From: Stramonita haemastoma
Taxonomy: Eukaryota; Mollusca; Gastropoda; Neogastropoda; Muricidae
Assembly: GCA_030674155.1 (NCBI GenBank)
Contig: CM060334.1
Span: 21,711,663-21,732,662, forward strand
Reading direction: 5' to 3'
Length of the DNA: 21,000 bases
In this document: piece by piece, positions 1 to 8,930 of the stretch
Layout: the number at the start of each line of letters is the position of its first letter
Numbering within the stretch: the first letter of the stretch is position 1
Made by a program: the position numbers and the translations under genes
Notes under the pieces: generated by a model
Databases searched by the model: none
Told to the model about the DNA's origin: nothing
Seen by the model: the letters and a program-made list of their open reading frames with translations, nothing else

Positions 1-900
1 AAATTTACTGCTAAAAAATAAAAATAAAAAATGTTCTGCTAAATATCTTTTTTCATGGTGAAGACATAACTGTATCGTTTAGACTCCAAACTGAGATTTT
101 TTTTTTCACATTCCATATTTGTTTTTCCTTTTGCTTTTTTATCAGCAAAAAAAAAACTTTTCAAGATTTAATTTGAAAATGGCATCAAATATCAATATTC
201 ACAGAAGATTGCAATTTTGCAGGTAAAAAAAAAACAAACAAACTATAAAAAAAAAAAACAAGTACTGACAAATTTGTTTTCTGCTTGCATAAGTTCAGAT
301 CTGGTCATGCTTTAGTGTGTTGTGAGTGTGTTGAAACAAGCTTCTTTCTGCTGCTGCAAGTTGTGTACAAGAGTTTGTATCAGTAAGTTTATAAGTATGT
401 GTGAGAGTGTATGCTCATTCATCAGTTTTGTGTGTATTCATGTGTACATACATACTTGCATAATTTGACAATATCCACAGTTTTTCCATTGACAGAAAAA
501 AATTACCACTTTTTCGGATAAAGATACAGAACTCTAAAAGAAGAAAGAAAAAAAATAAAATAATAAATAAAAAAAGAAAAAAAAAAAAAAAACCTCTGAA
601 AGAAATTAGTCATAAAAGGCCTCTGGCCCATACATGAAGGGGATTGCTGATCAACTCACTGAGTAATGATAGGAATACACAGCCGAGACCAAAATATGAA
701 AACAAATCCACAGAAAAAAATCTTACGACTACATCTCTTATATTAAAGGCTCTTTAGAAATAAAGCTAAATGTGTGATGGTATTAGAATTATGACATCCT
801 AAAGCAAACATATCACAATGCATTAGGCTGGTTGGTATATTTTGCTGGGATATATGTTTGCCTAATATTGTTAAAGACAGGACAGTCTAAGACAAAAATG
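1..900. other. AT-rich intergenic DNA, no gene seen
   Basis: This stretch is AT-rich with many short A and T runs, including an A-rich block at about 539-592 built from AAAT and AAAG motifs. I see no open reading frame of useful length, no RNA gene and no repeat shared with the rest of the window. Confidence 0.7.
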
Positions 901-910
901 TACTTCATCT

Positions 911-1137
911 ATATTTATTTACTTTATTTTTTATATCGAAGATAATGGAATAAGCACTCAAGTGCTTTGTCTACATCCAGTCCCTGTGTGAATGCAGTTT
1001 TGTAAATCTTGTCATCTGTTCCCACTGGTACACCATGGCCTGCTCTTACAAAAAACGGAACAGGATTTAACGTGTGCACTAGATGTTCTGTGTGCGTTCG
1101 CACATGGAGCCTTGGTTTATAGCTCATCCAAAGGACT
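911..1137 (-). mobile_element. SINE family A, copy 1, 5'-truncated
   Basis: Minus-strand copy with its tail on the left (TATTTATTTA-type repeat, then the TTTATATCGA-AGATAATGGAAT end) and its central domain on the right (GGTTTATAG-CTCATCCAAAGGACT). It aligns block by block with the copies at 2266, 2836, 19640 and 20763. The match stops just after AAGGACT at about 1137, so the tRNA-like head is missing, as expected for incomplete reverse transcription. The terminal hairpin (952-967) has a perfect 6-bp stem. A 67-residue minus-strand reading frame inside it is simply SINE sequence. Confidence 0.85.
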
Positions 1138-2165
1138 ATAAAGATATAGAGCGGTTTGTATGTATCTGAGCTTTAGTGGACTACCAAAAAAGTGTATTTT
1201 GCCCAGAATTAATGCTGGCACACAGTACATATAGTCATGGATATACATGCATGTTACTGTCACCATTTATATATATTCACATCAGCGTTACCAACAAAAG
1301 TTCATTGACAAACAGGATAACTATCATTAAGTATAAAAGTACTGCCAATGGCGACGAGAATGAACGTCTAACATAACATTTCTGAACTTCTATTTGTGCC
1401 ATACACAATCTATTGTCAGTGAACATCCTAAAGCCCGCATCTTTTGTGTCTGTCATTTCGTGTTGGTGTGGAGACTTTCTATGCAATATGCAGAGTGAGT
1501 GGAGTTGCTATGTGATCAGTGATGCTTGTAAACAATCATCATCGTCATCATCACTCATCCACTGTATTTCCAGGTTTGTTATTTCGCGATTATACATGTA
1601 TGACAAATTTGTAAGCATGTTCAGGCTGTATTTGTCAACAACAAGAATACGATTAATTGTATTACAAAGTCAATACCCTACAGAGAATGTGAAGGGTGTT
1701 GTGAAGAATGCAGACAGAAAATACTTATTTTCTTACTTGGAAAAAGAACTGTAAACTGGATTTTCCTTTTTTAAAAAGAGTTGCATTCTGAAAACGCAAT
1801 TTTGCTTTCTACAAAAGAAAGACAGCCTAAAAATAAGGAAACCCAAAATGTCATTATCAAAGTCGAGAATACTTTTCTAAACGTAAGTCAAAAGAAAACT
1901 TAATTTAAAAAAACAGATCTGTATTATTGTTGAGGGTAAAAAATCCAGATTTAGTATGAAATGACATTAAAATGTTTTTTTGAAAGTTTGACCAGTGTTT
2001 TGGTTTTTGGGGATTATCCGAAATAAAGGTACCTTGAGGAAAATGTGTGGTTGTTTTATTTTGATGCTTCGTTTTTTTTTGGGGGGGTATGAAAGGAAAA
2101 AGCTGAAGAATAAAAATTTCAACACATCCAAGTTTCTTCAATACACATAATTTGCATCCCTGGTG
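1138..2165. other. Unique-looking DNA, no supported gene
   Basis: No repeat shared with the rest of the window was seen. The longest non-repetitive frame is a 113-codon plus-strand ORF at 1413-1754, with no recognisable domain, a run of six serines from a TCA repeat, and no visible splice or promoter context. I do not call it a gene. The segment ends at the first assembly gap. Confidence 0.6.
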
Positions 2166-2265
2166 NNNNNNNNNNNNNNNNNNNNNNNNNNNNNNNNNNN
2201 NNNNNNNNNNNNNNNNNNNNNNNNNNNNNNNNNNNNNNNNNNNNNNNNNNNNNNNNNNNNNNNNN
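2166..2265. other. Assembly gap of 100 N
   Basis: Exactly 100 N, a conventional placeholder length, so the true distance is unknown. The right edge starts directly in the TTTA-rich tail of a SINE A copy, which suggests that repeated sequence broke the assembly here. Confidence 0.98.
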
Positions 2266-2432
2266 TTTATTTATTTATTCTTTTTATATCGAGGAGAATG
2301 GAATAAGCACTCATGTGCTTTTTTTACATCCAGCCCCCGCGTGTATGCAGTTTTGTAAATCTTGTCATCTGTTCCCCTAGCACACAATAGCCTACTTACG
2401 AAAAGCGGAACAGGATTTAACGTGTGCGCAAG

Positions 2433-2433
<1 letters not shown>
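2266..2433 (-). mobile_element. SINE family A, copy 2, interrupted by (GT)n
   Basis: Minus-strand copy. Tail and 3' hairpin (2305-2320, perfect 6-bp stem with a TCAT loop) are followed by the body found in other copies, including GCGGAACAGGATTTAACGTG. Where other copies read GATGTTCTGCGTGC, this one turns into GATGTGTGTG and runs into a 300-bp microsatellite. The central domain and tRNA-like head are absent. Its left limit is set by the assembly gap. Confidence 0.85.
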
Positions 2434-2484
<51 letters not shown>

Positions 2485-2492
2485 TGTGTGTG

Positions 2493-2535
<43 letters not shown>

Positions 2536-2646
2536 CTGTCTGTCTATGTGTTTGTGTGTGAGTTTTTGTGTGTATGTGTGTTTCTCTCTGTGTGTGTGTG
2601 TGTTGTGTGTGTGTGTGTGTGTGTGTGGTGTTGTGTGTGTGTGTGT

Positions 2647-2715
<69 letters not shown>

Positions 2716-2731
2716 GGTAGGTGGGTGTGTA
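2434..2731. repeat. Compound microsatellite (GT)n-(GTCT)n-(GT)n-(GCGT)n
   Basis: Alternating GT, then about 12 GTCT/GTCC units (2494-2545), more interrupted GT, and finally GCGT units (about 2687-2715) and GGGT/GGTA. Long reading frames on both strands (poly Cys-Val or Thr-His) are repeat translations and not genes. The array starts inside a SINE A copy. Confidence 0.95.
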
Positions 2732-2835
2732 TTTTACTGCCTTATTGATGACGTCTCGGTTCTGTGCGCTCCCACTTTGGTCATTCCCATCTTGCCACCA
2801 CAAGTACACCCAAGTCTGCACTGCCATAATCCTTA

Positions 2836-3209
2836 GATTTATTTTATTTGTATTTATTCTTTTATTTTATTTGTTCTTTTATATCGAGGATAACGGAATA
2901 AGCATTCATGTGCTTTTTTACATCCAGTCTCCGTGTGTATGCAGGGGTTTTTTTGTAAATCTTATGTGTTCCCACCGGCACACGCTAGCCTACTCTTACG
3001 AAAAGCGGAACAGGGTTTAACGTGTGCGCAAGATGTTCTGCGTGCATTCGCACACGGAGCCTCGGTTTATAGTCTCATCCGAAGGACTTTTAGGGAGAGT
3101 GGAGTCAGTACTAATGTTAACTCCAGAGGAAAAGTTCCCTCGAACGGGAAGCGAACCCGGGTCGTCAAATTGCGAGCGAAATGTTCTGAGCACTAGGCTA
3201 TCCCGTCCC
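2836..3209 (-). mobile_element. SINE family A, copy 3, near full length
   Basis: Best copy of the family, about 374 bp. Read on the minus strand, the head (3209 to about 3134) is tRNA-like: an A-box region GATAGCCTAGTGCTCAG, then a B-box region GGGTTCGCTTCCC about 30 bases later, matching an internal Pol III promoter. The central domain is at 3047-3087. The body that follows is shared with all other copies. The 3' end has a hairpin (2900-2915, one C-A mismatch), then ATCCTCGATATAAAA and a variable AT-rich tail. Like all SINEs it codes for nothing and would depend on a LINE reverse transcriptase. I did not find a convincing target-site duplication. The family name is my own label. Confidence 0.9.
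3134..3209 (-). promoter_or_regulatory. tRNA-like Pol III promoter (A and B boxes) of SINE A
   Basis: On the minus strand the segment begins GGGACGGGATAGCCTAG and carries a GGGTTCGCTTCCC B-box-like block, in tRNA order and at tRNA-like spacing. It is not a functional tRNA: I cannot fold an acceptor stem or anticodon arm that would be kept. Similar blocks appear in copy 4 (CAGATTCGATTCCCG at 19680-19694). Confidence 0.75.
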
Positions 3210-3239
3210 AACACAGATTCACATGTCCTAGCTCATTAA

Positions 3240-3390
3240 CGCCTTTCCATGCTAGGGCTGCCGTCAGACAACCAGCTGGAAGGGCCCTACACAGCTACTG
3301 GGGTATTTTCAGTGTGTCACTTGGGTCTTCTGTTGTTTCCTTTCATTTGCCGTGAGTTCTTTTAACCTGGGCTGAATGTCTGTTGTATTT
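3240..3390. other. Short spacer between SINE A and SINE D
   Basis: No gene or recognised repeat. The right part (CTTGGGTCTTCTGTTG to TCTTTTAACCTGGGC) may be an extended tail of the following SINE D, but I have no second copy in the window to fix the limit. Confidence 0.5.
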
Positions 3391-3712
3391 TATATTTTCT
3401 TTATTTTATATCACTTTATGTCACAGCAAATTTCTCTGTGTGAAATTCGGGCTGCTCTCCCCGGGAAGAGCACGTCGCCACAAGTGCAGCGCCTACCCAT
3501 TTTTTTTTCTTTTTTCCTGCATGCAACTGAATTTTGTTCTTGTTGCACACGGAACATCCGTTTATCGTCTCGTTCCAGAGACCAGTACCTACATCACAAC
3601 TCAAAAAGTTTAGTAAATCGAAGTGTTTTCAGCTTCAAACCTGGGGGACTCAAACTCAAACCTGAGACTCATCACTTTTGTAGGTGGGTGCGTTACCCCT
3701 AGACCACATGTC
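3390..3712 (-). mobile_element. SINE family D, near full length
   Basis: Minus-strand element. On the right, a degraded tRNA-like head lies at about 3635-3712 (plus strand: CTCAAACCTGAGACTCATC, then GTGCGTTACCCCTAGACC, which is the reverse of an A box of the form GGTCTAGGGGTAACGC). A central domain at 3542-3582 resembles that of family A. The left body contains the CTGTGTGAAATTCGGGCTGC / CTCCCCGGGAAGAGC segment, which I recall from abundant gastropod SINEs. The tail on the left is TTTATTTTATATCAC. There is only one copy here, so its limits are approximate. Confidence 0.75.
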
Positions 3713-4487
3713 AACCGTTACGAGATTAAGGCACAGAGGCCACAGAATCTGGGGACAATTTGATACTCCTATTATTTTTCGGTACTCAATTATGACGAGG
3801 TGTGATGATGGTGTCAAAAGTGTAAGTCTTCTTGACAGTGCTGTACTGTACGCACTCTATCGGGTTTGTCTTTTTTCTGATACAGACACCACGCACCATA
3901 CAAGTGCCAATCATAGGGTTAAAAGCAACACTTTCAAAAATCGAGTCCATAAAAAAGTGGATGATTGCCAGACTGCGTAAAGTGTGACCTCCAGCCTTCT
4001 ATGCCGTCGCGTACAGGTAAGAACGGGTAACCATAAATGAATAAACAAATGAATAAATAGATAATAAATAAAATTAATGAATAATCAAATAAACAGTTAA
4101 ACACATGAATAAACTCATGTGCACTGGTATCGTGTTCAGACATCAGCCCGAAGTCGGAATGCAGCTACCATAACGGAGGGTAAAATTCACACCAGTGGCG
4201 AACCTCGGAGCTAAAACAAACAAACAAACAAAAACAAAAACAAACCCTCACAGCAAACTCAATCTAATGAAAAACTAACTACAGCTGAAAGATCAACAAA
4301 TGGATAACTGAATGTTTGAAAACACCTTCAACAGGTAGACAGACAATCGAGCCTTTCACCTTCCGTCAGAGAATCAGAGACACTTAGCACTGTGCTCCGC
4401 CCCTGCCTGTTGGCACTGTGTGAAATCTTTACTACTTACTGGATTATCTCAAATCTGGCTTTCTTGTCTATGTAAAGACCCCCAGCT
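3713..4487. other. Intergenic DNA, no gene seen
   Basis: Mixed composition with an AATA/AATGA-rich low-complexity patch at about 4034-4110 and an AAAC patch at 4215-4245. ORFs of 98 and 69 codons here have no recognisable domain. The last 50 bases before 4510 (CCCCCAGCTAAAACTACAATAAAGGG) look like a retroelement 3' end; see the separate finding. Confidence 0.6.
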
Positions 4488-4509
4488 AAAACTACAATAA
4501 AGGGATTCA

Positions 4510-4580
4510 TTGGTTGGTTGGTCGGTTGGTTGGTTGGTTGGTCGGTTGGTTGGTCGGTTGGTTGGTTGATTGACTGATTT
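4510..4580. repeat. (TTGG)n microsatellite with TCGG variants
   Basis: TTGG units broken at semi-regular intervals by TCGG (4522, 4542, 4554), then decaying into TTGATTGACTG. It starts immediately after an AATAAA-containing segment. Confidence 0.92.
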
Positions 4581-4664
4581 GAACTTGATTTGGTTTGATT
4601 TGATTTCATTCATTAATTGATTGTGTGTGTTTGATCGGTCGGTCGAACGATATGATTCATTGAC

Positions 4665-5143
4665 TGGTGGGTGAATGGATGGATGGATGGATGGATGGAT
4701 GGATGGATGGATGGATGGATGGATGGATGGATGGATGGATGGTGGGGTGGGTGGGTGGGTGGGTGGACGGACAGATTGATGGATGGATGAGTGGATGGAT
4801 GGATGGATGGATGGATGGATGGATGGATGGGTGGACGGACAGACTGATGGATGGATGGATGGATGGATGGATGGGTGGGTGGGTGGGTGGACGGACAGAC
4901 TGATGGATGGATGAGTGGATGGATGGATGGATGGATGGATGGATGGATGGATGGATGGATGGATGGATGGATGGATGGATGGTGGGTGGGTGGGTGGGTG
5001 GGTGGACGGACAGATTGATGGATGGATGAGTGGATGGATGGATGGATGGATGGATGGATGGATGGATGGATGGGTGGACGGACAGACTGATGGATGGATG
5101 AGTGGATGGATGGATGGATGGCGGGAAGGAGAAAGGGATTGCC
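4665..5143. repeat. (GGAT)n satellite with higher-order structure
   Basis: About 480 bp of GGAT units interrupted by blocks of GGGT and by a marker segment GGACGGACAGAYTGATGGAT. The marker starts at 4765, 4833, 4889, 5004 and 5077. The 4765/4833 pair and the 5004/5077 pair have the same internal order, so about 240 bp has been duplicated as a unit. Frames reading MDGW repeats are a consequence of the tetramer and are not genes. Confidence 0.95.
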
Positions 5144-5263
5144 TGCTTCCTTGCTTGCTTGACTGGCGAATGGCAGGTTGGTTGGCGGGTTGGTTAATGG
5201 ATGGATAAATGGATGGATGACTTGGTTGGTTGGTTGACTGATTGATTGATTACATTACATTAC
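5144..5263. repeat. Decayed tetramer/pentamer low-complexity tract
   Basis: Short runs of TTGC, TTGG, GGAT, GATT and finally ATTAC pentamers (ATTACATTACATTACAACG) following the satellite. It looks like eroded edges of the same repeat cluster. Confidence 0.75.
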
Positions 5264-5448
5264 AACGATGTCTCTTCAGACTGCACAAAATGGATAAAAA
5301 ATATCCAGACATACCCCAAAATATTATTTTAAAAAACAGCAATAAGTGCGACTGCAACAACAACAAAAACTGACAAGAAAATAAACTTCATTAACTTAAT
5401 AATGAACAGGTACACATCAATCAATTCGTCCTAGAGAGCGTTAACCTT

Positions 5449-5467
5449 CCCCCCTCCCCCCCCCCTC

Positions 5468-5536
<69 letters not shown>

Positions 5537-5548
5537 CCTCCCTCCCTC
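5449..5548. repeat. C-run plus (CT)n microsatellite
   Basis: A C-rich lead (CCCCTCCCCCCCCCCTCC) followed by about 35 CT units and CCTC units. It is an all-pyrimidine plus strand. Confidence 0.95.
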
Positions 5549-6020
5549 ACCTCTGATAGATTAACAGCAACAGAAGTATTGCTCAGAGGTCATGCAAGAA
5601 TAAGGCCAAGCATTGCCAAAAGTGGACAATACACTCATGGACAAGTTCATTGCACCCCCCGAGTTAAGTGCCAGTTCGGAATTAGGACACATTTCCAAAA
5701 ACAGCAACCCAGGATATGCTCAAGGATGCTGCTACATAGAGAATGACATACCGAGAAGAGAAAAAGAAAAAAAAAAAAAAAAAGGAGCCGAAATAACTAG
5801 GCTATAGCACACAAAAGAGCGTCCTCTATTCAGACATCACCGAGAAGGAAAGTGCCTCAAGAGATTTGGGTACGATTATTAGAAAAAGAGTTGTAAAGAA
5901 AGTAACATACGAATATTTACTGGACAATAACTGGATGAATACATCCCTGTATTTTATATCTGTGTCTTGTACATTGTGATAAAAAAACAAAAACTCTGGC
6001 GTCACTGTATGCTATGACAT
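5549..6020. other. Intergenic DNA, no gene seen
   Basis: Unique-looking sequence with an A-run at about 5768-5782. A 64-codon frame at 5613-5807 reads into the A-run and shows no domain. Confidence 0.6.
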
Positions 6021-6039
6021 AGATCTAGAGAGGACTGGG

Positions 6040-6130
6040 AAGAGACTGAGAGAAGAGAGAAGAAGGGGAGAGAGGAGAGAGAGAGAGAGAGAGGAGAGAG
6101 AGGAGAGAGAGGAGAGAGGAGAGAGAAGAG

Positions 6131-6187
<57 letters not shown>

Positions 6188-6200
6188 GAAGAGAAAGAGG
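6040..6200. repeat. (GA)n / GGAGA purine tract
   Basis: Continuous purine run of GA and GGAGA units on the plus strand, bounded by unique sequence. Confidence 0.93.
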
Positions 6201-6257
6201 TGAAGAATTCCCTAGTTATGACCGTAAAAATCTCGATATCATGAATAAAAGAAGCAT

Positions 6258-6425
6258 CAGTCCCTTTTAGGCAACTTCATAGCTTGCATAAATCTTCGAA
6301 TGAAAATGAACTAAAAATATCGATGCGCAGTCTGATAATATTATATGACATAAAAAAAAAACACAGTCCCTTTTACTTTGTTCCAACTTCACACTTGCAA
6401 TGAAACTTTGAATGCGACAAATAAC
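6258..6425. repeat. Diverged two-copy direct repeat, period 106
   Basis: CAGTCCCTTTTA occurs exactly at 6258-6269 and 6364-6375. In each copy it is followed by CAACTTCA, a CTTGCA block and a TTCGAATG / TTTGAATG block in the same order. This is a partial tandem duplication of about 106 bp. No function is suggested. Confidence 0.65.
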
Positions 6426-6807
6426 ATAGAGATTAACTATGTATACTTTTCTACTACAAACTCGTTTTATCATAGCAATTAACTACTAGTCTCTAAACCC
6501 TTGTTGATTTTTCCTGAAGAAAAAAGTTGCATGCAATTTATATATCAGTGTCCAAGGCCAAATCTTGACCGTATTGATCTAAGCAAGGTCTACATCATTA
6601 GATATTGTTATGCTTTATACAGATCGATGTTGAGGGTGTCGTCAGCCAATAACAAGCCCCAAGAAATGGAGAAAAATCCTCTATAGTCGGAGTATGGGTG
6701 CCTATGTGGCAGGTTACTTGAAAATTTACGCAAACTTCTCATCCAGTGTGTACTTCCAATTCCAGTTCCAAGTACTTTATTTTCTCAAAACGGAGAAATT
6801 CATTTCA
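6426..6807. other. Intergenic DNA, no gene seen
   Basis: Unique-looking moderately AT-rich sequence. The only frame over 60 codons (6501-6686) has no recognisable features. Confidence 0.6.
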
Positions 6808-6878
6808 TACTTTGTCTTACTGTGACTCCTAGGTGGGGTGAGACAGACAGTGCTATTCTGGATAACTCTACAAGGGTT
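6808..6878 (+). repeat. Dispersed repeat E, copy 1 (fragment)
   Basis: Shares ordered blocks with 20489-20562 on the opposite strand: TACTTT, ACTGTGACTCCTAGGTGGG (ACTGCGACTCCTAGGTGGG in the other copy), then TATTCTGG and an AC-YC-AGGGTT-like end. There are only two copies and about 70 bp. It is probably a piece of an unrecognised retroelement. Confidence 0.6.
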
Positions 6879-7360
6879 CGTCAAATCAATCGTGTAAATC
6901 AAAACGCACTATAACCTATATGCATGTTGCTGCTCCAAAAGTATTTCTGTAATATGCTTCAGCATTGCTTTAAACCAAATCTAAAGGCACACGGTCGCCG
7001 TTAAAGTGGCATTACTGTAATTGGCCGAGAGGAGGAGGAGGAGGATGAAAAACGTGAAATCAAAGATTGCTGGCAATCAACACAGGTCTAAATCCAGCTT
7101 GTTTATCGTTTCTCCAATCCATTGATTGAACTCATTCTATTGGGCATGCCTGTTGTGTCTTAAATGGTGGTGGTCGTCAAATGGACAGACTCCACGGAGA
7201 TAAGAACTCCTTTCCACGGACTGGTAGAGACCTCCTGCGGATATTTCCATGGAATGAATAATGCTTTGCCTTGTGCTTTTTAATTAAGGGTGGTAGGTAG
7301 TACTTGCGCTTCACGTTTACATTCTCTACTTTGATTTTATTCATCCGTGTCTTTCTGTTA
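6879..7360. other. Intergenic DNA, no gene seen
   Basis: Unique-looking. It contains a small GGA run at 7028-7044. No ORF with recognisable content was found. Confidence 0.6.
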
Positions 7361-7366
7361 TTGCGT

Positions 7367-7390
7367 GGGGGGGGGGGGGGGGGGGGGGGG
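7367..7390. repeat. Poly-G run, 24 nt
   Basis: Uninterrupted G run on the plus strand. Long G runs are unusual in AT-rich invertebrate DNA, and their exact length is unreliable in most assemblies. Confidence 0.9.
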
Positions 7391-7465
7391 TCATCCATGT
7401 TGATGTAAACAGTTGCATTAAACAGGTTTTGTTTGTTCGTTTGGGGTGTTTGGAGTTTGGGCGGC

Positions 7466-7484
7466 GGGGGGGGGGGGGGGGGGG
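7466..7484. repeat. Poly-G run, 19 nt
   Basis: Second uninterrupted G run 76 bases after the first, preceded by GGGCGGC. It sits at the left edge of the SINE B copy. The longer SINE B copy at 14412 also begins beside a G run. Confidence 0.9.
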
Positions 7485-7489
7485 TGTTC

Positions 7490-7743
7490 TTCAAGCAAGA
7501 GTTCCGAGGTTTTACCAATGGTTAGATTTTTGAGTTATGCTCGTATTTCTGTGTGATCCCGCCCAAATGCTGGCAGGAACTGTGGGATCTTTAACGTGCG
7601 TATTTGATCTTCTGCATGTGTTTACATACAGGAAGGGAATTAAGGCACTGGCATGTCTCAATTTGAAGTTGACTAGGAGACAGTAGAAATAGCAATTTTT
7701 AATTGATTTACCAGACGACGCCGAGATTCAACACACGACTTGA
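7490..7743 (-). mobile_element. SINE family B, copy 1, decayed
   Basis: Minus-strand copy. Blocks shared in order with 14421-14741 include the TTCTGTG / GACC region, CAGGAACTGTGGGATCTTTAA (CAGGAATTACGGAATCTTTAA in copy 2), TGATCTTC, CATGTG / CATGCG, the ACA.GCAGGGAATTAA region, the AAGTGGTCAAGGAG region and the CACCAGAYGCYGC...GAGATT head. The head ends in a B-box-like GTTGAATCTCGG (minus strand), but the A-box end is missing. Confidence 0.7.
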
Positions 7744-7770
7744 AAATAATTTCACGTTGCTTTTTCACTT

Positions 7771-7806
7771 TTTTTTTTTTTTTTTTTTTTGGGGGGAGGG
7801 GGGGGC
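7771..7806. repeat. T-run followed by G-run
   Basis: About 20 T directly followed by a GGGGGGAGGGGGGG run. It resembles the T-to-G junction at 16196-16236. Confidence 0.85.
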
Positions 7807-8167
7807 AGATTGAAAGTCTTTACCCAGTTAGCGACGAGGATCTTTTTAACGACACCACACACGCTTTAACCTGTGTGCTTTGCTTAGCCACAGTTTTTTT
7901 TTTCCTTTTTGTTTTCTATGTGATCAGTTACTGATTTTGGCAAACGCTGGATATCGATAGGGGACCATATTTTTCGTCTTAATGTGAAAGTTCACGCTTT
8001 TTTTTAACAATTTTCATGAAAATCGCGCATGTCTAACTTAATGTGTAGAGCAATTCGAAAATCTTAACCATACCGTTCAAAGTATTAGCTACATAAGCTT
8101 GTTTTCTCCAGAAAATTGGAAAAAACGAGCATGCGATGAAAATGGTGTTACACACACACGAAGTACC
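7807..8167. other. Intergenic DNA, no gene seen
   Basis: Unique-looking sequence with several T runs. No gene, RNA or repeat was recognised. Confidence 0.55.
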
Positions 8168-8397
8168 ACTCGCTTTCATCAAGCTGAGGTTAAGCATTGC
8201 TGGGTGACCATTTGCGCGCCTTGGCTTCAATACAGTCCCCCACTTCACCCAGCTGCAATTGGGTACCTGCCCTCTTTAGGGTCAGGGAAGGTCAAGCAGC
8301 GAGGGAGAGGAGATGGGCGCCGCCCTCAACATGCTGGCCCCTGGAGAAGCTGAGGTCTATGACACCTCGCTCCAAAACGACCTGCATATAGGTTATT
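8168..8397 (+). mobile_element. SINE family C, copy 1, decayed head
   Basis: Plus-strand copy aligned with 19956-20248 (minus). It keeps the ACTCGCTTTC piece of the tRNA-like start, then GTTAAGCATTGCTGGGTGACC, in which about 20 bases of the 5S-like segment are deleted. The body follows: TTTGCGCGCCTTGGCTTCA, CACCCAGCTG, GGGTACCTGCCCTCTTTAGG, GGAGATGGGCGCCGCCCTCA, ACATGCTGGCCCC, GAAGCTGAGGTCT and a weak 3' end GGTTATTAG. Two overlapping frames of 84 and 64 codons here are SINE sequence and not genes. Confidence 0.85.
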
Positions 8398-8412
8398 AGA
8401 CAACTTTACTTT

Positions 8413-8549
8413 TTACCTTTCACACACGCACGCATGTACGCACGTAGAAATGTATGAACACACGCACATGCAAACATACCCACACATGTAGGTGCACGCA
8501 CGTGCGCATGCACGCACGCACGACGCACGATGTTGTGTGTGGTGTGTGT

Positions 8550-8583
<34 letters not shown>

Positions 8584-8669
8584 ATGTGTGTGTGTGTGTG
8601 TGTGTGTGTTTTCGTGTTTCGTTCTTGTGTGTTTTTGTCTGTCTGTTGTAGTCGTCGTGTATTTGTCTA

Positions 8670-8706
<37 letters not shown>

Positions 8707-8712
8707 TCCTCC

Positions 8713-8764
<52 letters not shown>

Positions 8765-8785
8765 CTCTCCTCTCCTCCCTCCCCT

Positions 8786-8860
<75 letters not shown>

Positions 8861-8930
8861 ACTCCCCCACCACCCATCCCACCCCCATCCACCACCCCAC
8901 CCCACCCCAACCCACCCCCCCTATTCCTCT
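8413..8930. repeat. Compound block: CGCA-rich, (GT)n, (CT)n, (CA)n, C-rich
   Basis: From left to right: ACGCACGC-type repeats (8420-8530), (GT)n (8534-8612), a CTGT and CT block (8660-8787), (CA)n (8788-8860) and a CCCCAC-rich end. ORFs of 133-177 codons in several frames on both strands are translations of the dinucleotides. Confidence 0.95.

Noticed and set aside
1413..1754. 113-codon plus-strand ORF in unique sequence
   Set aside because: No recognisable motif, no promoter or splice signals, and a length reachable by chance. It could be checked by RNA-seq.
2166..2265. N run as a real biological spacer
   Set aside because: Exactly 100 N, as at 18401-18500; a scaffold placeholder.
3134..3209. 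A genuine tRNA gene
   Set aside because: The A and B boxes are present, but no acceptor stem or anticodon arm is kept, and it is followed by the SINE body. It is a SINE head.
2933..3239. Overlapping ORFs of 65-87 codons on both strands
   Set aside because: All are inside SINE A copy 3. The matching frame in copy 4 (19649-19879) reflects SINE homology and not a protein family.
4667..5208. MDGW-repeat ORFs (78 and 97 codons)
   Set aside because: These are translations of (GGAT)n. The tetramer gives a 12-base, four-codon cycle in any frame.
8099..8391. 84- and 64-codon ORFs with GC-rich content
   Set aside because: They lie inside SINE C copy 1, a non-coding element. The same peptides appear in the other SINE C copy only as shared SINE sequence.
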